Under the pieces are notes generated by a model that saw nothing but the letters and a program-made list of their open reading frames with translations, was not told the origin of the DNA and did no database searches. A DNA stretch of 64,000 bases from assembly GCF_958979055.1 (NCBI RefSeq), contig NC_084886.1, positions 18,224,654-18,288,653 on the forward strand, given 5' to 3'. Origin of the DNA: Alnus glutinosa. Taxonomy: Eukaryota > Streptophyta > Magnoliopsida > Fagales > Betulaceae. This document shows positions 46,248-57,734 of this stretch, in pieces. Position 1 is the first letter of the stretch, and every line of letters begins with the position of its first letter. The position numbers and the translations under genes were made by a program.

Positions 46248-46704
46248 TAAAAATTGTAGTAAGGAACTGGTTTGGTTGCTTGACCAAAACCAGGAAAGAT
46301 GTGTTTATTTATAATTATCATTGTACACCAGTTTAGGAAATGATAGTACAACATTTTACATCAAGTTGACCATATAAAATGAAAACAAAAATAGAAAAGA
46401 GTCTTGTTGATTTTGAGGAGCCGTGAGTCAGCCAGGAAACAAGGAGGAGAAAAGTGCAGCAGAATTCCTGGAGGGAATTGGGCTGCAGGTCAGCTGTGTA
46501 GACTGTTCTAAGCTACTGAGGATCAATCACCTGATGTCTTAGGATCGTGTGCATGCTGACTTCCAAGAAAGTGTGCTGAGGAAAACTAGAAAAATAGAAA
46601 AGAGAAAGGCAGGGGCTGAGTAAGGCTAGTAGTTGTTACTCTGTAGTGACTTGATTTTCTTTTCCCCTTTTATTTTCTTTTTCCACTTGGTTCTCTTCCT
46701 TAAC

Positions 46705-46705
<1 letters not shown>
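46248..46705 (-). repeat. 3' LTR of the Copia element
   Basis: 458 bp. On the plus strand it reads TAAAAATTGTAG...CTTCCTTAACA and abuts a run of 31 C. Confidence 0.95.

Positions 46706-46736
<31 letters not shown>
46706..46736. repeat. Homopolymer of 31 C at the Copia polypurine tract
   Basis: On the minus strand this is a G run directly before the 3' LTR, exactly where the polypurine tract belongs. It appears to be an expanded tract or an assembly length artefact. Confidence 0.85.
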
Positions 46737-46737
<1 letters not shown>

Positions 46738-49700
46738 CAAACTGATGGGAGGAATGACCATTAGTTTGTCACGGAGGAAACAGAACCGTGCAGCTGTGTG
46801 GCCTTTAGTGAAGATATCTGCTAATTGATCAAGAGTAGAAATGTGGTGGAGTTGAATGTCCCGATTTGCATCTTTTTCCCGAACGAAGTGAATGTCAACT
46901 TCAACATGCTTGGTGCGGGCATGGAGAACTGGATTAAAGGCAAGAGCTAGGGCCCCAGAGTTGTCACACCAGAGAATTGGTGGAGAAGGAAGAATGACCT
47001 GAAGTTCTTTAAGTAGCATACGCAACCAAAACATTTCTGCAGTAGCCAATGACAGTGCTCTATACTCAACTTCAGTGCTTGATCTAGAAACAATGTGTTG
47101 TTTCTTAGCAGACCAGGAAATAAGATTAGAACCAAGAAATAGACCAAAGCCTGAGGTAGACCGCCTGTCGTTCGGATTTCCTGCCCAATCTAAGTCACAA
47201 TAAGCAGTGATCTGGATGGGACCTTTGCTGTAGTGAAGTCCAAGATCAATGGAGCCATTGAGATACCGCAAGACACGTTTGGCTGCTGTGAGGTGAGTTG
47301 ATGTTGGGGCATGCATATGTTGACATAATTGATTGACTGAATAGGCTATATCTGGCCGTGTGAGAGTCACATATTGGAGTGCCCCAACAATGTGACGATA
47401 GGTAGTGGGATTAGGTAGTGGTCTCCATCAAATTTGGACATTTTGGTGCCAGCAACACAAGGAGCTGGATAAGGTTTGGCATCTGTCATCTGAGTTCGTT
47501 CTAGAAGATCAGTAATATATTTGGACTGTCGAAGATGAAGGCCATGGTGATCTCGGATAGCCTGAATTCCAAGGAAATAATTGAGTGCACCAAGATCTTT
47601 GAGAGCAAATTCTGCTTTAAGCTTGCTGAGTATCCAAGAAATAGTGTCCTTGTGGTTGCCAGTGAGGATTATATCATCTACATAAACCAGCAGACAAACG
47701 TGAACTTGGTTGGCATGATATGTGAAAAGAGATGGATCCAATTGAGATCCAGTGAACCTAATGTCAAGTAGAGATTGAGATAACCGAGTGAACCATGCTC
47801 TAGGGGCCTGCTTCAAGCCATAAATTGACTTGTGTAAACGACACACATAGTCTGGGTAGGAAGGATGAATAAAACCTTGGGGTTACTCCATATATACCTC
47901 TTCATCTAATACCCCATGGAGGAAAGCATTGGAGACATCCAGTTGGTGGATTGGCCAGTCAAATTGGACAGCTAAAGTTAGAACAAGACAAATGGTTGTT
48001 GGTTTTATGACTGGACTAAAGGTCTCATAATAATCAACTCCACTAAGTTGATCAAACCCCTTTGCCACAAGTCTGGCCTTGTACCTATCCACACTGCCAT
48101 CTGATTTTTGCTTAATTTTGAAAACCCACTTGTTTCTAACCACATTGTGATGAGAGGGCCTGGGGCATAAGGACCATGTTTGGTTTGAGATCAAGGCTTG
48201 GTATTCAAGGTTCATGGCATGAATCCATTTAGGTTTGGAGGCAACTTGTTTGAAAGTTGAGGGTTCTGGTGGAAGGTGAACTGTGTGTAGAGCTTGGAGG
48301 GGGTGTTTGATGGTGTGGAACATTTTAAAACCAGGGAAAGGTTTAGGTTTTGAGTGACCAGTTTGAGACCTGGTCACAATGCGGTTAGGCGGTGGCTCAC
48401 GAGGTGATGAGTGAGGAGATGAGAAAGAATGAGGAAGGGAAGGTTAAGGAAGTTGATGAAGAGAAGGAGAAGAATCTGATGGTGTGTCTAAACGAATGGA
48501 AGACTCATCGGGTGTGATGGATATGGTAGAATGTTCAGGTTGAGGTGTAGAATTATCATGTTGATCAGTAAAGGATGAAGGTGAGTGAGTGGTCTGTGTC
48601 TGTGCTGTGTGAGGAGATGGTGTGTCTATGGCATTAGGCGTATCTCCAATTTGGTTAGAGGATGCCTTAACGAAATTGAAATCAAGATACAACTGAGATG
48701 GAATTAGAACTATTGAGTTACCTGGGGAAGTTGTGACCTTCCAGGAGCCAAGTGAAAAAGATGGATTCTTTGCAGGAAATTGTGTTTCATCGAATGTGAC
48801 ATTCCTTGACAGGTACACCTTGTTTGTGGTAGGATCCAAGCATCGATATCCCTTTTGGTTAGAGCCATAGCCAATAAATATACACGGCCTGCTTCTAAAG
48901 GATAATTTGTGAGTGGCATAGGGTCTTAAGAGAGGGTAGCAAAGACACCCAAAGGTTCTAAGTGTAGAGTAATCTGGAGGGTGATGAAAGAGCTTGGAAA
49001 AGGGGGATTCCTGTTTGAGAACTGGGGATGGCAGCCGATTAATCAAATAAATGGAGGTGAGGAAGGCATCTACCCAGTACCTAGGAGACAAACCGGATTG
49101 AGCAAGAAGAGTTAGCCCCATTTCCATCACATGTCTATGTTTCCTCTTAGCAATGCCATTTTGTTGAGAGGTATGTGGACAGGTTAGGCGATGCAAAATG
49201 CCATGTTGAGTTAGAAATTGTTTGAAATGAGTAGAGGTGTATTCACCTCCATTGTCGGATTGAAATTGCTTGATAGTAGTTGAGAAGAGATTTTCAGCAA
49301 ACAATTTAAACTTAACAAAGCTAAGATAAACATCACTTTTATTTAATATGGGATATAACCAAGTAAATCGGCTATAATCGTCTACAAACAAAACATAGAA
49401 CTTACAACCACTTAAGGAGGCAACAGAGGATGTCCAAACATCCGAATGGATAAGTTCTAGAGGTTTAGTAGAAACCCTATTGGACTCAAAAAAAGGCAAT
49501 TGTTTGGACTTGCCTAGTTGACATGATTCACAAACCCTTGTCCTATCGACTGAACCAGAAAGTGGGAGGTGCTGATTCTTCAAAAGTTGCTGTAAAACAG
49601 CAAGTGAGGGGTCTCCAAGTCGTTGGCGCCACACCATATCTGAGGTTTTAACTCCTAAGTGAGCTGTGAGACCCTTCCACTGATTAAGGTGTTTGGATTT

Positions 49701-49955
49701 GAGGGAGTGTAGAGGAATGGGATACAATCCATTGTCACTTGGCCCCTGAAGAAGCACAGCTCCCGTCAGGTTGTCCTGCACAGAATAGTTTGAACCAATA
49801 AGTGCAAACCAGCAATTGTTGTCTAAGCAAAACTTGTTAATGGAGAGGAGATTGGCCGAGGCATTCGGACAGTGAAGAATGTTTTTAAGAAGAAAGGGAG
49901 GTAGGTAAGAGGTTTTGCAATGAACCAAGGATGAACCAAAATTTTTGATACTCAA
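46737..49955 (-). pseudogene. Copia polyprotein remnant: integrase, reverse transcriptase, RNase H
   Basis: The frames are 48444-49955 (GAG-pre-integrase with CESCQLGKSK, then integrase core with SDNGGEY), 47883-48377 (RT start with NKWVFKIK), 47367-47846 (RT with YGLKQAPRAW and YVDDIILTG) and 46636-47370 (RNase H with DWAGNPNDRRSTSG and WCDNSGA). Breaks visible are a stop between integrase and RT (about 48441), a stop just before the PQGF motif (about 47887) and a frameshift near 47370-47400. The glutamate expected in the NG-x2-E motif of integrase is lysine (about 49150), so integrase was inactive even apart from the breaks. It is a non-functional copy. Confidence 0.9.
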
Positions 49956-49969
49956 ACCTGCCCCATTGC

Positions 49970-51222
49970 CTACACCAACAGTGTCTCCTCCATCAAATGG
50001 TTAAGGATTGGCAATGTTAGAAAGATCAACCGTGACATGAGTGTTAGCACCGGAGTCTGCCAGCCAGTCTTGTGTCTCAAAACAATCATTGAGTTGGGCC
50101 ACCATTGCTGCTAGTTGAGGAGGAGGGTGTCTGCCTTGATAGGAAAAATCCATGCGGTGGTAGCAGTCCAGTGCACTATGGCTACTCTTGCCACAGATTT
50201 GGCAAGGTGAACGAGCTGTGGTAGGTGGAGGAGTTCGAGTTTGAGAGTTTCCCTGCTAGTTGAGAAAGCTAGGCCTAAGGTTGGGAGGCCTAAAGCGCTG
50301 GTTGGGTACAGTGTAAGGTGGATTAGTGGCATGAAGATCACTACTCCCTCTGAGAGAGTAGCTGAAGGTGCTTCTGGGTGCAAACGACTGAGGTCGAAAG
50401 TTAGGCCTTGGAGGAAATCTTGGTCTCTTAAACTGAGTGGTGTCAGTTGTGTTGTTGCTGGAAGAGCTGCCTTGCTTTTTAGTGTATAAGGCAAAGGAAC
50501 CGGTTTCTGGTGTGATAGTTGGGCGTTGTTGGTTTTCCAGCAGAGTTTCATGGTTAAAGAGTTCAGATTGGAAGTCAGCAAATGTCATGTCATGGTCACG
50601 GGTGGCATAGGAATGAATGGTGACAAAGGTGTGAAAGATGGGATTCAAACCACTTACAACAAATGAGATGAGATCATCATCATCAATTGGTTTTCCTGCA
50701 GCAGCCAGTTGATCTGCCCATTGTTTGGCCAGATTTAAATACCCAGTGCATGATTTGAGGTGAGAAATTCGGGACTTGGATTGAGAGGCATATCTGGTTG
50801 CTAGAGTTGTCCAAGCTTCAAACGATGTTTTCAGACCATACATCGTTGATACAATGGAAGGTGAAAGTGAGCAAATGATCCAGCTCAAGAGAAGCTGGTC
50901 TTTCTTCTGCCATGTAACATAGGCAGGATTCAGAACTTGAGTATTGTCAGTATTAGTGAGAAACTGGAATGGACAAAAATCAGTGCCATCCACAAGTCCC
51001 TGGAGGTCATTGCCTCAGAGGATGGGTTGAAACTGTGCAACCCAGGCCAAGTAATTTGGTCCTTCAAGTTTGAAAAGTTGAGAGAAAGAAGGTAGGTTAG
51101 ACAGAGGTGATGTAAGTTCAATGGATTGGAAGATGTAGCAGAGTTGATGGGATTGGTTGCTGGTGGAGTGGTATGTTGAGAGGAGGAAGCTGAGTTAGCA
51201 GAGGAGGAGTCAGGAGTAGCCA
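49970..51222 (-). pseudogene. Copia gag, zinc knuckle and protease remnant
   Basis: The likely start is the ATG at 51222 (MATPDSSSANS). The N-terminal gag frame shifts near 50990-51000 into the frame at 50256-50993, which carries the Gag domain (SWIICSLSPSI, TSFEAWTTL, TFADFQSELFNHE). A CQICGKSSHSALDC zinc knuckle lies at about 50165-50205 and a protease-type DSGANTHVT at about 50045-50070. A stop codon (about 50003) follows the protease motif. A further stop lies between the Gag frame and the knuckle at about 50256. This region is non-functional. Confidence 0.85.
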
Positions 51223-51249
51223 TGGGTGGAGCGTTGGCTCTTGGGGTGA

Positions 51250-51261
51250 GCTCTGATACCA
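51250..51261 (-). other. Copia primer-binding site
   Basis: TGGTATCAGAGC on the minus strand starts directly at the inner edge of the 5' LTR, which is the standard initiator tRNA-Met complement. Confidence 0.85.
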
Positions 51262-51719
51262 TGAAAATTGTAGTAAGGAACTGGTTTGGTTGCTTGACCA
51301 AAACCAGGAAATATGTGTTTATTTATAATGATCATTGTACACCAGTTTAGGAAATAATAGTACAACACTTTACATCAAGTTGACCATATAAAATGAAAAC
51401 AAAAACAGAAAAAAGTCTTGTTGATTTTGAGGAGCTGTGAGTCAGCCAGTAAACAAGGAGGAGAAAAGTGCAACAGAATTCCTGGAGGGAATCGGGCTGC
51501 AGGTCAGCTGTGTAGACTGTTCTAAGCTGCTGAGGATCAATCACCTGATGTCTTAGGATCGTGTGCATGCTGACTTCCAAGGAAGTGTGCTGAGGAAAAC
51601 TAGAAAAATAGAAAAGAGAAAGGCAGGGGCTGAGTAAGGCTAGTAGCTATTACTCTGTAGTGACTTGATTTTCTTTTCCCCTTTGATTTTCTTTTTCCAC
51701 TTGGTTCTCTTCCTTAACA
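51262..51719 (-). repeat. 5' LTR of the Copia element
   Basis: 458 bp. On the minus strand it reads TGTTAAGGAAGAG...CTACAATTTTCA. Confidence 0.95.
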
Positions 51720-52065
51720 CTGCATAATGTCAAATCATTTGGAAGAACAAAATCATGAACAAAGAATTTAAAGCAACAAAAGAAAAATAAGAAGATTCGT
51801 GTTAGAATTAAGTACATTCCATTGTTCTGAGAGCCCATGTATTGGCTTGGAGTGAATATTAATTCGCAAAGAAACCCAATGACACATGGCAAGATCAAGT
51901 TAACTACACTTGCTCAGGGCTTAACCCTGAAGCATATTATACCAAACAAAGATAACTCACCTTTTCTTTACTTCCACCATTTCCAACAACATATAGCAAC
52001 TCATCAACTTTGCAAATTGCCCAACAAGCTGACCAACTGAAATGAAGACATATTTTTCTTTCTTA

Positions 52066-52433
52066 AAGCACTAATAGCAGATAATTTATAGGTAATTCCA
52101 TTTCCTAAATATTGAAAAAAAAAAAAATTAAAAAGTCACAAAAAGTCATCCACATTCGTTTCCTTACATTTCCCTTAAACTCTTGGGTAGCTACAGTGCT
52201 ACGTATCCAATGTATTGGGTAGCATTGTAGATAATCAATAAATTATATAATGATAAAAATGACAAAAAGTATGAAAGTAAGAAAAATAATAAAATAAGAA
52301 GAAAGAATGAGTATTTAATTTATATCGGAAAATATACGGGAATCTATTGTGAAATGTATTTTTATAAGAAAGCAAAAAGTAATTTTATTCCTTAAATTTA
52401 GGAAAAATTGTTGGGTATCTAGTACTAGTGCTC
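52066..52433. mobile_element. 368-bp PIF/Harbinger-like MITE in pseudogene exon 3
   Basis: The 3-bp target duplication TTA lies at 52063-52065 and 52434-52436. Imperfect terminal repeats are AAGCACTAATA on the left and GAGCACTAGTACTAG on the right complement. It is non-coding. Confidence 0.75.
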
Positions 52434-52490
52434 TTAGGAGAACAAACTTCATGGAAACCAACAAAAGTAGTCAAACCAGGCATACTATTG

Positions 52491-54156
52491 TTACCGTGCA
52501 CAACAATGATGAATAATATAGAATCGAAAAGAGAAAGAGTAAGAGAAAAACAAGACACAGATTTATGTGGTTCGGGCCATTCGGCAATGTGCCTACGTCC
52601 ACAGGAGTGCGGCTATATTCAGTAGTGATTTAGAGTTACAGCATAACATATTTATAACAAAATCCTACTGTACGGACAGATATGAAAAAAATGTAAAATA
52701 CCCTATATTGTGCCCCGGGAGCAACTACCATAAGGGCGTTGCCCCCGCAGCCCCACAACCTAATCGTCCCTTGGCAACATAAACTTAATTACGCCCAACT
52801 AACTACATGTTCTCTATTGTCTTAACTACGCCCAACCTAATCGTCTCATATTACCCTCTATGCCTAAAAGAATATAAGTCACTTGGTCAAACTCATACCT
52901 AGAATTAAAGCCAAATGCACAGCAATTAGAGGCAAGATTGTGTATGATGGAAGGGTAAAGCAACATGAGAAATTCACCTTCATTGAAAACTAACGGTTGC
53001 TATAGTGACACTATAATGCAAAATTGCCAACAATGATGGCCCCCCCTCAACTCTTAAGAAAAAAAATAAATAAATTAAGGTAAAACAAACAAAAAAAAAT
53101 TAAGGTTTTTTTTTTTTGGCCTATTGGCCCTAGCAAGATTTTTTTTTTTTTTTTTCCTTGGCCCCTTCCCTTTTATCATCTGTTCAACTATTGTCAAAAC
53201 TTTTTTCTTTAAAATTTCACGAGTAGCAATGGACATGCCTGAGAAGGTAACAATGGAAGGATCTTTACAAAGTTGTAGAGGCTTTGTTCAAAGTAAACGA
53301 AAAGGGTTTAGTCAAGTAGTGCATTAGAAGAAGACAAGTGTAGATTTGAGGAGTCACAAGCTTGACCAAGCTCAATTTCCTAAGAATATGTGGAAAAAAT
53401 AACTGAGACCTTTTTTTATTTTTTATTTTTTATTTTCTGAATCTTTGGACAGTGGTTTTCTTTACTTTTTTTTTTTCTAAAAACTCTTTTCACTTTTGCT
53501 TATTGATTTTTAATTTGAATGGAATAATAAAAATATCAAAATTAGGTTATGTTTAATTACTTAAAATTTGCCTTTATATATATACTTTAACCCCTACTTA
53601 AGAAAAAAAATTATTTGGCCCCCTCCCATTAAAATGTCTGGCTCCGTCCCTGATTGCCAAATGCCAATTCAAAATGATATCACATGTTGGTATGCAACTA
53701 ATTCAAACAGCATTCATAGCTGATTTTTTTTATTTTATGTTTTTTTGTTTTTTGGGATTAATTGATTGATGTGTTCTTCCCTTTTATCTTGGTAATTGCT
53801 AACATAAAAAACAAAAAGATCGACCATGAACTAGATCGGAAGTTAGCTAAAATTATATCATTATATGGGAAAACAAAATTGAAGTATCAACAAAAAGCTC
53901 AACACAAAATCCCAACCAAAACATATTACACAACACAACAGATGGTCGACAAATTGCAGTAACTATATATGTCAACTCACATATAGTTTTGTGTGTGCAT
54001 ATCAGAGCATTGGGCAAGATAAAGTATCTCCTTCAAACAAAGAATTCACTGGCTAACAAATGTATTTCCAGAGCATGTTCATACATCAACAGCATTCATT
54101 GTCATTTAACACCCAAGTCAATATAGAATTAACTGAATGATCAGCAGACAACTTAC
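52491..54156. other. Pseudogene intron 2, swollen by repeat debris
   Basis: No gene is seen. GATTTATGTGGTTCGGCCATT...CTACGTCCACAGGAGTG (about 52558-52610) resembles a sequence common in plant Copia-type LTR debris, and a related TTTTACATGGTTCGATCGG...CTACATCCATGG stretch occurs at 60312-60353. The rest is AT-rich. Confidence 0.45.
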
Positions 54157-54489
54157 CAAGAATTCCAGTATAGTACGAAAGGGGCACATTAGTGTGATGG
54201 ATTTTAAAGAGATCGACCTTCCACATCCGTGATGAGACTGTGCTCCTCCCATCCGATTGTGCCCCAAAGCAACTCAGCCGTCTTGAACTCTGGATGCCTG
54301 GATTCCACAACTTTGGCCACTCCATACCCAGTTAGTGGCTGCATTTATGATCAAGACAAAAATTCATAATCGAAGGACCAGGATCCTCTCCAATTGAAAG
54401 CAATTGGAAAATAGCTGGTTCCTTATAACATGAGGGTAAAATTGTCCAAACTTTTCCTGGTCCATAATTGAAAGGTTAGAACACGGTAC

Positions 54490-54990
54490 AAGGAGGCCGG
54501 TAGCAATTTTTGACACGACTCGTAAATCTGATATGAATTCAACATGAAATTAATGGGTTATGGTTGGGGAATTTGACTTCTTTAATTAAATTGGTCAAAT
54601 TTGATATACCTTTATAGTCTTATATATATGTCTCGACACTACACACAATATTTAGGACTAACAATTTTTTACACGAATATAAACTCAACTTAAAATTAAC
54701 GGATTAAGGTTGAGAGGTTTGGCTCCTTTAATTAAATGGGTCCTCATATTTAGCCCATAGTTGGCCCAAGTTGGCCTCGAACATAGTTGAACCTATGTTG
54801 GCCTATTATTTTGTCCCATTTTCAGCCTATGGTTGTTAAAAGCCCATCTTGGTCACCGTTGCCGACTGCCACCAATTCCAACGAGTTTTCAGCCATCATC
54901 ACCGGCACCATTTCTGGCCTTTGCCACCGACTATTGCCATCTCCAGGAAAAAAAAAATAATTTATTTTCAAACTCAAGCTTCTAGAATCT
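54490..54990. other. Degenerate hAT-like and unassigned spacer
   Basis: AGCAATTTTTGACACGACTC (about 54502) and AACTCAACTTAAAATTAACG (about 54683) match the end text of the hAT family at 27423-28367. No complete ends or gene are seen. Confidence 0.4.
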
Positions 54991-54994
54991 TCTA

Positions 54995-55830
54995 CTTTGA
55001 GTTTGAAGTGATGTTATAATATAATTGTGATTGTAATCAAATCCTTATGGTTGATAATCAAATCCCTGTTATTTGATTATCTTATTTATCACCACCTTTT
55101 CTCTATATATAGGGATCATTGGTATGGTAAACATTATAAACAATAAGAGCAAAATGTACGTAGCTTTTAAGGCATTAACCTATGAATGTAAGTAATAGAC
55201 TAAACCACATAAAGTCTTGCGTATTTATTTCCGTTATTCCACTTTTGTATTTTGTTTCTATGGGATGTTATACTATATAATTGTGATTGTGATTGTGATT
55301 GTGATTGTAATCAAATTCTTGTGGTTGATAATCAAATCTCTGTTATTTAACTATCTTATTTATACTGTATTCACATACCATCTTTTCTCTATATATAGGG
55401 ATCATTGGTATTGTAAACATCATGAAGAATAAGAGCAAAGTGTACATAGTTTTTAAGGTTTTAACCTGTGAATGTAAGTAATAGACCAAACCACGTAAAG
55501 TCTTGTGTATTTATTTCTTTTATTCCGCTTTGGTATTTTGTTTCTATGGGATGTTATAATATTAATTATAGAATTGTGATTGTGCTTGTAATCAAATTCT
55601 TGTGGTTGATAATCAAATCTATGTTATTTAACTATCTTATTTATACTGTATTCACGTACCATCTTTTCTCTATATATAGGAATCATTGGTATTGTAAACA
55701 TCATAAAGAATAAGAGCAAAGTATACATAGCTTTTAAGGTTTTAACATGTGAATGTAAGTAATAGACTAAACCACGTAAAGTCTTGTGTATTTATTTCCT
55801 TTATTCCGCTTTTGTATTTTGTTTCTATTT
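54995..55830 (+). repeat. Three-unit tandem repeat, period about 285 bp
   Basis: TTTTCTCTATATATAGG recurs at about 55097, 55383 and 55666; AAAGTCTTG(C/T)GTATTTATTTC at about 55211, 55497 and 55779. Each unit carries AATTGTGATTGTAATCAAAT. The second unit has an extra (GTGATT)n run (55280-55310). Each repeat holds a TATA-like element, so it may be an LTR-derived or promoter-like segment; the family was not identified. Confidence 0.85.
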
Positions 55831-56748
55831 CATTATGGCTTTATTCAATGTTGACTTATATAATTTTATACTCATGCATCGACAAGCGAATACGTATTGC
55901 CACCATCAAGTAGAAGCTAACTTATTTCACAAACTCCACACAATTAATGTATTTTTCCATCAAAAGAGGCTTAATTAGGAGATATTATTGATTTTTTTTT
56001 ATTTAACCACTACTTTCAAATGTTTTTTAGATTGAGGAAAGGGGCATGCATGGAACCCTGGTAGTTCTCAAGCATGTTGTTTTCTCCTCTCTATATCTCT
56101 CATTAATTGTTGTTTTACTTAATTAACTAATTAATGCTTTCAACTTTCAAAGAATTTGACTATTCTGTTAATTTCCATTAAATCATGATACATATTTTCA
56201 GACTACTTCAAGAAAAATTCAAGCTCTGGAGAGCACCCTAATAGCATATATATATATATACTCAATATTTGCCCGCGATATCAAAAATAAAACCAAGAAA
56301 GCTCAGGCCTATACGTGCATGTGTTATCAGTTCTGGATTTACGTAGTGTACATTTTGTGGGCTGAGTGGATGCCACGTGTACGTTTATTGCTCATATATC
56401 GAGTCCATGCGATGATATATAATTTTCTTTTTCGGTTTTCATGCATTTTTTTGAAATTTTAATAAGTTCTTAATTTCTTCGTTTTTATGTACTTTTTTAA
56501 TTTTAAAAAAGAAATATTATTTTTCCATCTCCCATTTCATACTATATTTTGTGTTCTTTCTCATTTTCAATTAGTTTATTTGATATGATGATCGATCTCT
56601 TTTGTCTTCTTGATCTTGCCCTGGTTTTTTCTTTTATTCTTTAATTAGAAATTTAGAACCACACATAAACTACAACACTACATGCTCCTTTTATTCTTTT
56701 TCTGGGTTTTCCAATATTGACTTCCTTCATGAAATAATTTTCATAAAT
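55831..56748. other. AT-rich spacer
   Basis: No gene, terminal repeat or structured element is seen. Confidence 0.5.
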
Positions 56749-57356
56749 TTAGGGGTGTGTATAGGTTAATTTAGTGTCGATAAGAGTATTTTCGAATTTC
56801 GAACCAAAATATTTGGTTAAATTTGTTAATTCACCAATTTTTTTTTTCGATAAGTATTACTTTCAAAAATTTTCGATTAAAACGGTTAATTCTGTAAGTT
56901 AATATATAGTCGGCCGGTTAGGTCGGTTAACCAATTATCAATTATATAGCTTTTAAAATTGGGCCAAGCCTATTTTAATAGGCCAAAATGGGTTGTTTTG
57001 GAGCCAAACCAAAAGGTTTTGTGGGCTAAAAATGCTTTAATTAGACATGTTTAATGGGCCTCATTTGAGTTTTTGTAATTTGTGATAAAAATCATTTCGA
57101 AATTTTCGATTAAAACGGTTAATTCGGTAAGTCGGTATATAGTCGATCAGTTAACCGGCGAAAAAAAAAAAATTATACCAATTACCAAACCGACACCTAT
57201 TCATAATATTGAATTTGAAAAAAAAAAAAAAAAATTGTTATAAATATCTTATTCCGACTTATTCCGAATTTCAATTATTTTGAGAGGTGGTGAGCAATTG
57301 AAAGCTGTTCGGTGGTGATCGATGAACAACAATCGAATATTTTGCCCACCCCTAAA
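56749..57356. mobile_element. About 600-bp hAT-like MITE
   Basis: The ends are TTTAGGGGTGTGTATAGG and the complement of GCCCACCCCTAAA. The interior has repeated TCGATTAAAACGGTTAATTC (about 56873 and 57108) and paired TCGGTTAACC-type motifs. It is non-coding. The target duplication is not clear. Confidence 0.6.
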
Positions 57357-57734
57357 TCATAATGTATTTGAAACACTCGATTTTCATTAATTTGATGTAT
57401 CAAATGCAAATTGGAAAACGTACGTGGAGATATTTTAGACTGTACTCGTACTCATAATAATTAATAAATATCTATAAATTCCACAGCTGAATCCAACAAA
57501 TCTCAAACGAATACATATGCTGATTGCAAGGCCAGGCTCCAAGAAAGCCCAATGGGCTATCAACGTACGCCACAGACTCGAGCAATAGGCCTTCTTCAAT
57601 GACCTACCAAACTAATATTCACACTATACATAGAGTACCATTTTTGTCCTAGAAATGTAAGGACAAAACTATAGAGATTCCTTTTCTAAGCTTAATTAAT
57701 TTTAAGACCCGAATTTGCATATATCTTTCCCCCA

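Larger units (their letters stand above)
46248..51719 (-). mobile_element. Full-length but inactivated Ty1/Copia retrotransposon
   Basis: 5,472 bp with 458-bp LTRs at 46248-46705 and 51262-51719 and the perfect target duplication CTGCA (46243-46247, 51720-51724). On the minus strand the order is 5' LTR, TGGTATCAGAGC primer site (complementary to initiator tRNA-Met), gag, CCHC zinc knuckle, protease, integrase, reverse transcriptase, RNase H, G-tract, 3' LTR; this order is Copia-type. I count about 17 substitutions and no indels between LTRs by eye (about 3.7%). The outer base of the 3' LTR is TA, not TG. Several stops and frameshifts disable it. Confidence 0.95.
51959..54338 (-). pseudogene. 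Reductase pseudogene, exon 3 and exon 2 remnants
   Basis: Exon 2 (54157-54338) keeps both splice sites but is 182 nt instead of 178. A 4-nt net gain around 54205-54230 shifts the frame between WEEHSLIT and the LSYYTGILG end. Exon 3 is in two pieces, 51959-52065 and 52434-52490, split by a MITE; it also lacks about 15 bp covering part of the cofactor loop (SAASGA region) and has other changes. Exon 1 was not found upstream. Exon 2 retains GYGVAK, so this locus is closer to copy 4 than to copies 1-3. Together with 46199-46242 it is a dead fifth locus. Confidence 0.88.
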
